NCBI RefSeq assembly: GCF_000718165.1
Contig: NZ_JOEY01000107.1
Coordinates: forward strand, 1 to 16,279
Direction of reading: 5' to 3'
DNA: 16,279 bases
Origin: Streptomyces fulvoviolaceus
GTDB lineage: Bacteria > Actinomycetota > Actinomycetes > Streptomycetales > Streptomycetaceae
Part shown: positions 1 through 6,659 of the stretch, one piece after another
Numbering within the stretch: position 1 is the first letter of the stretch
Layout of the letters: each line of letters begins with the position of its first letter
Notes under the pieces: model-generated
What the model saw: only the letters and a program-made list of their open reading frames with translations
The model's database searches: none
Told to the model about the DNA's origin: nothing
Translations under genes and position numbers: made by a program

Positions 1-762
1 CAGTTCCATGGACTGGTAGCCGAGGGTGAGGTCGCCGACCTCGGGGTGGTGGAACGTCTTGCGGCCGTGGGCGTGGCCCTTGACGTCGTAGCGCTCCCAG
101 AGGCGGGCGAACTCCGGGCTCTTGAGGAGGAGTTCACCGGCGAGCCGGGTCAGGTCGGGGGCGTCCGGATCGGTGCCGGCCAGGGCGCGCAGCCGGGCGA
201 CGCAGCCGCGGACCTGGATGTTCCAGTCGTGGAAGAGGCCGCGGGCGGTGGGGTGGAGGAAGACGTAGCGGGCGATGTTGCGCTGCCTGGCCGGCCATTC
301 TTCGATTCCGGAAAGCAGTCTCAGCCCGCTGGGGTTGGCCGCGAGCAGGTCATTGGTACGGCTGACCACATGCGCGGGGTTCGGGCGCAGGTTCTCCAAC
401 AGCAGCTTCACGCCCGGCCGGACGGTGCGGCTGGGCGCTGCGGGTCGGTCGGGCGCATTGCGCGCGGCGCGGGCGGCCAGGCTGCGCAGGTGCTCGTGCC
501 CGTCGTCCTCCAGCAGGAGGGCGCGGGCGAGGGAATCGACCACGGACGTGCTGGGCCGGGTCTCCTCGCCGCGCTCCAGGCGGACGTAGTAGTCGATGCT
601 GATCCCGGCCAGGGTGGCCAGTTCCTCGCGGCGCAGCCCGGGCGTACGGCGCGGGCCGGCACCGGCCGTCAGGCCGACCTCCTCCGGGGTCACCCGGGCC
701 CGGCGGGCGCGCAGGAAGCGCCCCAGCTCGGTGCCCCCGCCGTTTGGCTGCTCGCTGTTCAT
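1..762 (-). CDS. XRE/MmyB-like transcriptional regulator (regulator 1), C-terminus outside window
   Basis: DNA-binding regulator with an N-terminal XRE helix-turn-helix and a C-terminal MmyB-like (PAS-related) ligand-binding domain. Translating the minus strand from the ATG at 762 gives 254 residues that run off the left edge, so the stop codon is not seen. Helix-turn-helix landmarks are ELGRFLRARRARVTPEEVG, then TPGLRREELATLAG and SIDYYVRLERG (about residues 12-65). The sensor part carries family-typical stretches LLLENLRPNPAHVV, RNIARYVFLHP and RLRALAGTDPDAPDL. Only a weak GGA-type ribosome site precedes the ATG. It is divergent from the cupin/alcohol dehydrogenase genes and separated from them by a conserved 61-bp element, so it probably controls that promoter and its own. 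Known members are linked to antibiotic and fatty-acid metabolism (MltR was crystallised with a bound fatty acid); the ligand here is unknown. It is clearly paralogous to the regulator at 2599-3435. Confidence 0.93.
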   Translation of the reverse strand, partial: MNSEQPNGGGTELGRFLRARRARVTPEEVGLTAGAGPRRTPGLRREELATLAGISIDYYVRLERGEETRPSTSVVDSLARALLLEDDGHEHLRSLAARAARNAPDRPAAPSRTVRPGVKLLLENLRPNPAHVVSRTNDLLAANPSGLRLLSGIEEWPARQRNIARYVFLHPTARGLFHDWNIQVRGCVARLRALAGTDPDAPDLTRLAGELLLKSPEFARLWERYDVKGHAHGRKTFHHPEVGDLTLGYQSMEL

Positions 763-800
763 GTCGTCCAGTCTGCGGGCCCCGCACCCTCCGCGGCACA

Positions 801-861
801 GGCGTGGGGGGCCCTGTCACACCCCGGAATACCACTCCCCGGCACAGCCCGGCCTGCCACG
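801..861. promoter_or_regulatory. Conserved 61-bp intergenic element, copy 1 (putative MmyB-type operator/promoter)
   Basis: It lies between regulator 1 and the divergent redox genes. The core reads GGGGCCCTGTCACACCCCGG followed by ACTCCCCGGCACAG. By eye, 56 of 61 positions match copy 2 (3546-3606), and copy 3 (15607-15660) shares the same core. It contains a direct repeat of CCCCGG (822-827 and 837-842, 15 bp apart) and a flanking inverted CTGT/ACAG pair (814-817 and 844-847). Conservation in non-coding DNA next to two paralogous regulators suggests that it is their binding site. No canonical -10/-35 pair could be assigned with confidence. Confidence 0.75.
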
Positions 862-885
862 TGGCGCGCGAGGAGAGGAGAGTCG

Positions 886-1058
886 ATGGCATCGAAGCTC
901 TCCGTCGCAGACAACGCGGAAACACCGCGGACAGGAGCGTTCTACGCCGGATGGTTCAACGCGACGAGCGCGATCACGGCACCGGAAGACATCGTCGAGA
1001 ACCGGGTACCGACGCGCAACGGCGACGCAGAGCGAAGCAGGAAGCAAGGAGCGGCACG
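886..1058 (+). pseudogene. Relic of carboxymuconolactone decarboxylase-type gene (C-terminal fragment)
   Basis: A strong ribosome site (AGGAGAGGAG, 871-880) precedes an ATG at 886. The reading frame starts MASKLSVADNAETPRTG and then, from codon 18 (937), reads AFYAGWFNATSAI followed by TAPEDIVENR. This second part matches the end of CMD/AhpD-like proteins, which usually read LAFYAGWPNA-S/T-AI followed by a short helix. The CMD core (substrate helix and catalytic region) is missing. The frame has no stop before the cupin and continues to 1260 out of phase with it, so the natural end is also lost. The missing upstream part matches the truncated CMD on the other strand at 15.84-16.03 kb. CMD-cupin pairs are a common gene arrangement, which supports this reading. 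Whether a peptide is still made from the ATG at 886 is unknown. Confidence 0.6.
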
Positions 1059-1472
1059 TTGGAAATCCTCAAGAAGCAGCCCACCGTCAAGGCGCCCGTC
1101 GACTGGTTCACCGGGGACGTGTGGTTCGACGTCATCTACGCCGGTCAGGAGCCGTCGCGGATGCGCGCGAACATGGTGCGCTTCTCGCCCTGCGCGCGCA
1201 CCGACTGGCACTCGCACGCGAGGGGCCAGACCCTCCACATCGTCTCCGGCGCCGCCCTGATCGGCACGCGCGACGGCACGGTCATCGAGGCCCACCCCGG
1301 CGACACGATCCACACCCCGCCGGGCGAGGAGCACTGGCACGGCGCCGCCGCGGACCACTTCATGGAGCACCTCGCGATGTGGGAGGGCACCGGCGACGGC
1401 AGCCCCGAGACCGAGTGGCTGGAGAAGGTCTCGGACGAGGAGTACGACGCCCCGCGCAGCAGCACCCGCTGA
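1059..1472 (+). CDS. Small single-domain cupin protein, (R)-mandelonitrile lyase-like
   Basis: A 137-residue protein of the cupin_2 type, a small beta-barrel that usually binds one metal ion. The start chosen is TTG at 1059 because AAGGAG (1046-1051) lies 7 bases upstream and the protein then begins at the family-typical LEILKKQPTVKAPVDWFTGD. Cupin motif 1 is seen around TDWHSHARGQTLHIVSG (two His and a Gln), and motif 2 as HPGDTIHTPPGEEHWHGA, supplying the usual metal ligands. The tail MEHLAMWEG and WLEKVSDEEY matches cupins often found next to, or fused with, carboxymuconolactone decarboxylases. A longer in-frame start at 744 would cross the regulatory element and is rejected. It is the first intact gene of module 1, 47 bases before the alcohol dehydrogenase. 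The exact reaction cannot be told from sequence. Confidence 0.9.
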   Translation: MEILKKQPTVKAPVDWFTGDVWFDVIYAGQEPSRMRANMVRFSPCARTDWHSHARGQTLHIVSGAALIGTRDGTVIEAHPGDTIHTPPGEEHWHGAAADHFMEHLAMWEGTGDGSPETEWLEKVSDEEYDAPRSSTR

Positions 1473-1519
1473 GCGACGGACTCATCCGCATTCCGATCAA
1501 CACAGCTGGGAGAAGGCTC

Positions 1520-2554
1520 ATGCGAGCAACGCTGATGTACGGCGCCGGAGACGTGCGAGTGGAGAACGTCCCCGACCCGAAGATCCAGAACCCCACCGAC
1601 GCCGTCGTACGCGTCGTGCGCTCCTGTATCTGCGGCAGCGACCTGTGGCCGTACGGGGCGATGCCCGCCTCCGAGGAGGGCCGGCGCATGGGCCACGAGT
1701 TCCTCGGCGTGGTCGAGGAGGTCGGCTCGGAGGTGGCCGGGCTGAAGGCCGGTGACTTGGTGGTCGCCCCCTTCGTCTGGGCGGACAACACCTGCGACTT
1801 CTGCAGCGAAGGACTGCACACCTCCTGCCGGCACGGCGGCCAGTGGGGTCCGAACGGTGTGGACGGCGGCCAGGGCGAGGCCGTGCGGGTCCCGCAGGCC
1901 CAGGGCACGCTGGTGAAGCTGCCGGTGGCCGAGGACTCGGCTCTGCTGCCGTCCCTGCTGACCCTGTCCGACGTGTACTGCACCGGCCACCACGGCGCGG
2001 TGACGTCCAGGGTGGCCCCCGGCAAGTCGGTGACGGTGATCGGCGACGGGGCGGTCGGACTGTGCGCGGTGCTGGCCGCCAAGCGGCTCGGCGCGGAGCA
2101 GATCATCCTCATGGGCCGGCACACGGGCCGTACCGACCTGGGACGGGACTTCGGCGCCACCGACGTCGTGGCCGAACGCGGTGCGGAAGGCATCGAGCGC
2201 GTCCGGGAGTTGACCGGTGGCGACGGTACGCACGCGGTGATCGAGGCCGTCGGCGCCACGCAGGCGATGGACACGGCGCTGAACATCGTCCGCCACGGTG
2301 GTGTGATCAGCCGGCTCGGTGTCGCGCAGTACACCGAGATCCCGCTCGGGTTCGAATCGATGATGGGCAACATCACGGTCACCGGCGGCGCCGCCCCGGC
2401 CCGCGCCTACATCGAGGAACTGCTGCCCGGCATCCTTGACGGCACGGTCGATCCCGGCCGGGCCTTCGATCACACCGTCGGCTTCGGCGGCGTACCCGAC
2501 GGATACCGCGCCATGGCCGACCGGACGGCTCTGAAGGTCCTGATCCGGCCCTGA
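1520..2554 (+). CDS. Zinc-dependent alcohol dehydrogenase family protein (MDR superfamily)
   Basis: A 344-residue cytoplasmic medium-chain dehydrogenase/reductase that probably oxidises an alcohol or reduces an aldehyde or ketone with NAD(P). The ATG at 1520 follows GGGAGAAGG at good spacing. Catalytic-zinc residues are Cys38 in the CICGSD motif and His59-Glu60 in MGHEFLG. The structural-zinc loop has Cys92, Cys95 and Cys103 (TCDFCSEGLHTSC), with the third of the four classical cysteines missing, a variant that seems normal for this subgroup. The Rossmann fold starts at GDGAVG (175-180). It follows the cupin, probably in one transcript controlled by the 61-bp element and regulator 1. The substrate is unknown. 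The stop codon lies inside an 11-bp tandem repeat (2548-2574). Confidence 0.95.
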   Translation: MRATLMYGAGDVRVENVPDPKIQNPTDAVVRVVRSCICGSDLWPYGAMPASEEGRRMGHEFLGVVEEVGSEVAGLKAGDLVVAPFVWADNTCDFCSEGLHTSCRHGGQWGPNGVDGGQGEAVRVPQAQGTLVKLPVAEDSALLPSLLTLSDVYCTGHHGAVTSRVAPGKSVTVIGDGAVGLCAVLAAKRLGAEQIILMGRHTGRTDLGRDFGATDVVAERGAEGIERVRELTGGDGTHAVIEAVGATQAMDTALNIVRHGGVISRLGVAQYTEIPLGFESMMGNITVTGGAAPARAYIEELLPGILDGTVDPGRAFDHTVGFGGVPDGYRAMADRTALKVLIRP

Positions 2555-2574
2555 CCGAATTCAGCCCTGACCGA
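2548..2574. repeat. Two direct copies of an 11-bp word at the end of the alcohol dehydrogenase gene
   Basis: GCCCTGACCGA occurs at 2548-2558 and 2564-2574, a 16-bp period. The first copy contains the TGA stop codon of the dehydrogenase and the second repeats it 16 bp downstream. A weak hairpin CGACCG...CGGTCG (2572-2577 and 2587-2592) follows, in the gap between convergent genes. It is too short to call a terminator firmly. Confidence 0.5.
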
Positions 2575-2598
2575 CCGAGGCGGAGACGGTCGCCGCCG

Positions 2599-3435
2599 TC
2601 AGGTCCGCTCTTCCTCCGCGGGCTTCAGGTCGGGCTCGGCGGCGGCCATGTCGAGGAGGACCATCTTGTCGTGGTCGGGGGTGCCGGGGGTCGCGTAGTG
2701 GGCGACCAGCCGGTGGCCGGGGGTGCCTTCCAACTGCATGGACTGGTACTCGAGGGTGACGATGCCGACGTCCGGGACGTGGAAGGTCTTGCTGCCGTGG
2801 GTGTGCGCCCGTACGTCATATTGCTCCCAGAGCTGTGCGAACTCCGGGCTCCCGGCCAGTAGTTCGTCGACGAGCCCGACGAGCCCGACGAGGTCCGGGG
2901 CATCCGGGTCGGTGCCGGCCAGGGCGCGCAGACGCCCCACGCAGGCACGGATCTGCTCGTCCCAGTGGTCGAAGACGGTGCGAGCGCCGGGATTGAGGAA
3001 CACCCAGCGCGCGACGTTGCGCTTCTCGACCGGCCACTGCTCCATCCCCACGAACAGCTGCAGCCCGCCCGGGTTCCAGGCGAGCAGGTCCATGGCGCGA
3101 CCGACCACGACCGCGGGGTTGGGGCGCAGGCTCTCCAACAGCAGCTTGATCCCGGGGCCCACCGACGAGGTGGGCGCCGTCGAGGGCTCGGGCGCGGTGG
3201 TGCGGGCGGCGCACACGGCGAGCTCCTGCAGGTGCTCGTGCTCGCGTTCCTCCACCAGGAGGACACGGGCGAGCGCGCCGACGACGGACGGGCTGGGACG
3301 GGCCTCCTTGCCGCGTTCCAGGCGCGTGTAGTAGTCGATGCTCACGCCGGCGAGGGTGGCCGGCTCCTCACGGCGCAGCCCCGGCATGCGCCGCAGGCCG
3401 GGGCCGACCTCGAGGCCGACCTCCTCGGGTGTCAC
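2599..3435 (-). CDS. XRE/MmyB-like transcriptional regulator (regulator 2), 5' end damaged or mis-started
   Basis: Paralogue of regulator 1 with the same architecture: helix-turn-helix (MPGLRREEPATLAG, SIDYYTRLERG), then an MmyB-like ligand-binding domain (LLLESLRPNPAVVV, RNVARWVFLNP, RLRALAGTDPDAPDL). The C-terminus is complete, ending at 2599. The first usable in-frame start is GTG at 3435, but homology continues upstream (TELGRFLRAHHIR) with no ATG, GTG or TTG before an in-frame stop at 3520-3522. A GTG at 3498-3500, where the start would be expected from regulator 1, is in another frame. So either about four bases were lost near the start or initiation is non-standard. A Leu-to-Pro change in the conserved REELA motif (here REEPA) would also disturb a DNA-binding helix. 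It is divergent from the MFS gene across copy 2 of the 61-bp element. It may be a non-functional or weakened regulator. Confidence 0.85.
   Translation of the reverse strand: MTPEEVGLEVGPGLRRMPGLRREEPATLAGVSIDYYTRLERGKEARPSPSVVGALARVLLVEEREHEHLQELAVCAARTTAPEPSTAPTSSVGPGIKLLLESLRPNPAVVVGRAMDLLAWNPGGLQLFVGMEQWPVEKRNVARWVFLNPGARTVFDHWDEQIRACVGRLRALAGTDPDAPDLVGLVGLVDELLAGSPEFAQLWEQYDVRAHTHGSKTFHVPDVGIVTLEYQSMQLEGTPGHRLVAHYATPGTPDHDKMVLLDMAAAEPDLKPAEEERT
2868..2893. repeat. Nearly three tandem copies of a 9-bp unit inside regulator 2
   Basis: CGACGAGCC is repeated in tandem (2868-2876, 2877-2885, then 8 bases ending CGACGAGG). It is in frame and encodes LVGLVGLVD where regulator 1 has a shorter RLAGELL stretch. 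This is a simple slippage expansion adding about three residues to the ligand-binding domain. Confidence 0.7.
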
Positions 3436-3545
3436 CCGTATGTGGTGGGCGCGCAGGAATCGCCCCAGTTCGGTGCCGTCGCTGCCGTTGCGCTGCTCAC
3501 GTGCCGTGCGGCGAGTGTGTCAGGCCGGGACGGACCCATGTGCTG

Positions 3546-3606
3546 GGCGTGGGGGGCCCTGTCACACCCCCGAACAGCGCTCCCCGGCACAGCTCGGCCT
3601 GCCACG
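3546..3606. promoter_or_regulatory. Conserved 61-bp intergenic element, copy 2 (putative MmyB-type operator/promoter)
   Basis: Matches copy 1 (801-861) at 56 of 61 positions counted by eye, without gaps. It sits between regulator 2 and the divergent MFS gene, in the same orientation relative to its regulator as copy 1. Its left end is 46 bases from the displaced GTG at 3500, compared with 39 bases from the regulator 1 start in module 1, which supports the idea that regulator 2 originally began near 3500. Confidence 0.75.
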
Positions 3607-3691
3607 CGACGTGTCCGGCGCGCAGGCTGGACGACGGATGAAGAACTCATTCCGTGTCGAGAACTCGTTTCGTGATTCAGGAGATCCACCT

Positions 3692-5091
3692 GTGTCCAGT
3701 CCCGTCGCGTCGGCCAAGCCGTCCGCCGATACCGCCGCCGAGCAGCGCGGCACCGTGAACGGTGCCCGTTGGGCGCTGGCGGCCGCACTGCTCGGCTTCT
3801 TCGTGATGACGCTCGACGCCCTGATCGTCAATGTCGCCCTGCCTGAGATCGGGCGCGGCTTCGGCGGCGGCATGACGGGGTTGCAGTGGGTCGTGGACGG
3901 CTACACGCTGATGTTCGCCGCGCTGCTGCTGTCCGCGGGTTCCGTGACCGACCGGATCGGTGCGCGGCAGGCGTTCGGGGCGGGGCTCGTGGTGTTCACC
4001 GTCCCTCGGCGGCCTGTGGTTTCGCGCCGAATCTGGGCGTGCTGGTCGTGGCGCGGCTGGTGCAGGGCGCGGGAGCCGCGGTGATCGTGCCGGCCTCGCT
4101 GGCGTTGATCCGCGAGGCGTTCCCCGACCCGGCACGGCGTGCCCGGGCGATCTCGGTGTGGGCGATGGGCGGCTCGGTGGGTGCCGCGGCCGGGCCGGTG
4201 CTGGGCGGTGTGCTGAGTGAGCTCAGCTGGCGGATGATCTTCTTCGTCAACCTGCCGGTGGGCGTGCTGGCGCTGTTCCTGCTCGCCCGGACCGCCCGCT
4301 CGCCCCGCCAGGGAGACGCCCCGTTCGACTGGACCGGGCAGATCGCCGCGGTGGCGGCGATGGGCGGCCTGACCTACGCGGCGATCGAGGCCGGCGCCGT
4401 CGGCATGGGCGCGCCGCGCGTGCTGCTCGCCCTGGCGGTGGCTGTGCTGGCGGGGGTGGTCTTCCTTATGGCCCAGGCGCGGGGCCGCAACCCGATGGTG
4501 CCGCTGGAACTCCTGCGTGCCCGGACGATGGCGCTCTCGGCGACCATCGGGTTCGCGCTCAACGTCGGCTTCTACGGCATGATCTTCCTGCTCGGCCTGT
4601 ACCTCCAGCAGGAACAGGACCTGTCGCCGATGGCCACCGGGCTGGCGTTCCTGCCGATGACACTGCTGACCGCGGTCAGCAGTCCGACCGCCGCCCGGCT
4701 CGCCGCGAGGTTCGGGGCGCGGATGCCGATCATCACCGGCCAGCTCCTGATGGCCGTCGGCCTGGTGGCGCTCTGCGTCCCGTCGGCATCGGCGCCCGCC
4801 TGGCTGCTGGTTGTGCTGATGATCCCGGTCGGAACCGGCGGCGGCCTCGCCGTACCGGCGGTGACCTCGCTGCTTCTCGACCGCGTCCCCGCCCAGCGCG
4901 CCGGCACCGCGAGCGGCGTCCTGAACGCCTCCCGCCAGCTCGGCGGCGCCCTGTCCGTGGCCGTCTTCGGCGCCCTGGTCTCGAACCACGCGCACTTCCT
5001 GCACGGGCTGCGCACCAGCCTCCTGATCGCCGCGCTGCTCGTGGTCCTGACCGCGGCGGCCTCCGTATTCCTCAAGGAGAAGACCTCATGA
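3692..5091 (+). pseudogene. DHA2-type MFS drug/proton antiporter, one-base frameshift near 4003
   Basis: Membrane exporter of the major facilitator superfamily, EmrB/QacA-like, expected to have about 14 membrane helices. The best start is GTG at 3692 with AGGAG (3679-3683) 8 bases upstream; an ATG at 3638 is in frame but lacks such a site. Motifs are LDALIVNVALPEIG in helix 1, WVVDGYTL, and motif A as SVTDRIGARQAFG. The frame then breaks. After ...GLVVFTV (codon ending 4003) the next family-typical residues (A)SAACGFAPNLG appear in the +1-shifted frame from 4006, as if one G was lost between 4003 and 4004. The second frame continues normally (GPVLGGVLSELSWRMIFFVN) to a stop at 5091. Repaired length would be about 466 residues, normal for the family. 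As read, only about 130 residues are made. It could be a true mutation or a sequencing error. Confidence 0.85.
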
Positions 5092-5471
5092 CCTCGACAT
5101 CGGCCTGGACGAGCCAGGAGCTCGACAGCATCGAACACGCGGAGGAACTGGAGATCTCCTCCCTGCGGCGCAGCGGCGAGTTGGGCAGCCGGCGGACGAT
5201 CTGGGTGGTCCGGGTCGGCGACGGCATCTACGTCCGCTCCGTCAACGGCCCCGGCTCCGACTGGTACCGCGGCACCCGCGCCCGCCAGGAAGGCCGTATC
5301 CAGGCCGGCGGAGTCGGCAAGGACGTCACGATCATCGACGCCGACGACGAGGTCGACGACGCCGTGGACGCCGCCTACCGGGCCAAGTACGGGCACTACG
5401 CCGCGTACATCATCAAGGCCATCACCAGCCCCGAGGCGAGCTCCACCACGATGCGGCTCGAACCCCGCTGA
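5088..5471 (+). CDS. DUF2255 family protein
   Basis: A 127-residue soluble protein with the features of DUF2255: [16 protein letters not shown], then [18 protein letters not shown], and a C-terminal AAYRAKYG followed by a short tail ending MRLEPR. No signal peptide or membrane segment is seen. Function is unknown; the fold may be related to split-barrel flavin-binding proteins, but that is not shown here. Its ATG overlaps the MFS stop (ATGA at 5088-5091), so its translation is probably coupled to that of the exporter, which now terminates early. It is 56 bases before the alcohol dehydrogenase. A damaged paralogue lies at the right edge of the window (16062-16279), next to a CMD fragment, suggesting that DUF2255 is a recurring member of these MmyB modules. 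Confidence 0.9.
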   Translation: MTSTSAWTSQELDSIEHAEELEISSLRRSGELGSRRTIWVVRVGDGIYVRSVNGPGSDWYRGTRARQEGRIQAGGVGKDVTIIDADDEVDDAVDAAYRAKYGHYAAYIIKAITSPEASSTTMRLEPR

Positions 5472-5527
5472 CCCAACCCCCGTACGACCAGCAGCAGTTC
5501 CACCAGAACCACCAGACCGGAGAAGCC

Positions 5528-6571
5528 ATGCTCACCGTGAATGCCTACGCCGCCACGTCCGCCAAGGAACCCCTCGCGCCCACCACCATCGAGCGCCGTG
5601 ACGTCGGCCCGCACGACGTCCTCATCGAGATCAGGTTCGCCGGCATCTGCCACTCCGACATCAGCAACGCCCGCAGCGAGTGGGGCCCGTCGACCTACCC
5701 CCTGGTCCCCGGCCACGAGATCGCCGGCGTGGTCACCGAGGTCGGCGCCGAGGTCACCCGGCACGCGGTCGGCGACCGGGTCGGTGTCGGCTGCATGGTG
5801 AACTCCTGCCGCGAGTGCGCGTCCTGTCTGCGGGGCGAGGAGCAGTACTGCCTCAAGGGCAACACCCTCACCTACGGCGCCGTCGACAAGGACGGCACCC
5901 TCACCCAGGGCGGCTACTCCACCCATGTCGTCGTGACCGAGGACTTCGTCGTACGGATCCCCGAGGGCCTCGGCCTCGACGAGGCGGCCCCGCTGCTGTG
6001 CGCGGGCATCACCACGTACTCCCCGCTGCGCCGCTGGGGCGCGGGCCCCGGCAAGAGGGTCGCCGTCATCGGTCTCGGCGGCCTCGGCCACATGGCCGTC
6101 AAGCTCGCGCACGCGATGGGCGCCGAGGTCACCGTCCTGTCCCAGTCGCTGAAGAAGATGGACGACGGCCTGCGCCTGGGCGCCGACCACTACTTCGCCA
6201 CCAGCGACCCGGCCACCTTCGAGCAGCTGGCCGGCACCTTCGACCTGATCGTCAACACGGTCAGCGCGAAGCTCGACCTGGACGCCTACCTCGGCCTGCT
6301 GGGCGTGAACGGCGCCCTGGTCAACGTCGGCGCCCCCGCCGAGCCGCTGTCGCTCCAGGTGTTCTCGCTGATCCTGCAGGGCCGGTCGTTCGCCGGTTCG
6401 CTGATCGGCGGCATTCGCGAGACCCAGGAGATGCTCGACTTCTGCGCCGAGCACGGCATCGGCTCCGAGATCGAGGTCATCCCGGCCGAGAAGATCAACG
6501 AGGCGTACGAGCGAGTGCTGGCCTCCGATGTGCGGTACCGGTTCGTCATCGACACCTCGACGCTGAACTGA
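5528..6571 (+). CDS. NAD(P)-dependent zinc alcohol dehydrogenase, cinnamyl-alcohol-dehydrogenase/YahK-like
   Basis: A 347-residue cytoplasmic dehydrogenase that probably reduces aldehydes to alcohols. Start ATG 5528 has GGAGA just upstream. Catalytic zinc ligands are Cys41 (GICHSD), His63-Glu64 (PGHEIAG) and Cys158 ([12 protein letters not shown]). The complete structural-zinc loop has Cys94, Cys97, Cys100 and Cys108 ([15 protein letters not shown]). The nucleotide-binding loop is GLGGLG (182-187), and Ser205 at the end of the second strand, followed by lysines (SQSLKK), suggests a preference for NADP(H), as in the CAD/YahK group. It is the last gene of module 2 and is followed directly by a strong inverted repeat. 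It is a distinct subgroup from the dehydrogenase at 1520-2554, with a full zinc loop and different active-site surroundings, so the two are not recent duplicates. Confidence 0.95.
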   Translation: MLTVNAYAATSAKEPLAPTTIERRDVGPHDVLIEIRFAGICHSDISNARSEWGPSTYPLVPGHEIAGVVTEVGAEVTRHAVGDRVGVGCMVNSCRECASCLRGEEQYCLKGNTLTYGAVDKDGTLTQGGYSTHVVVTEDFVVRIPEGLGLDEAAPLLCAGITTYSPLRRWGAGPGKRVAVIGLGGLGHMAVKLAHAMGAEVTVLSQSLKKMDDGLRLGADHYFATSDPATFEQLAGTFDLIVNTVSAKLDLDAYLGLLGVNGALVNVGAPAEPLSLQVFSLILQGRSFAGSLIGGIRETQEMLDFCAEHGIGSEIEVIPAEKINEAYERVLASDVRYRFVIDTSTLN

Positions 6572-6588
6572 CCGCACCGGCATGAGAC

Positions 6589-6634
6589 CACCCCGTACGA
6601 GGAGCCGCGCCCCCGAGAGCCCTCGTACGGGGTG
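6589..6634. terminator. Bidirectional terminator between convergent operons
   Basis: A perfect 14-bp inverted repeat, CACCCCGTACGAGG (6589-6602) and CCTCGTACGGGGTG (6621-6634), with an 18-base loop. It lies in the 88-bp gap between the rightward dehydrogenase (stop 6571) and the leftward glycosidase (stop 6660). No long T-run follows on either strand, as is usual in Streptomyces terminators. Confidence 0.85.
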
Positions 6635-6659
6635 TCGCCGACCGCGAAGGCCGGAGCGC

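Noticed and set aside
596..1519. Upstream extension of the zinc dehydrogenase frame to 596
   Set aside because: It crosses regulator 1, the 61-bp element and the cupin in the wrong frame; the ATG at 1520 has its own ribosome site and starts a normal MDR protein.
2572..2592. Hairpin CGACCG...CGGTCG between convergent genes as a terminator
   Set aside because: Only 6 bp with a 9-base loop; too weak to list as a terminator.
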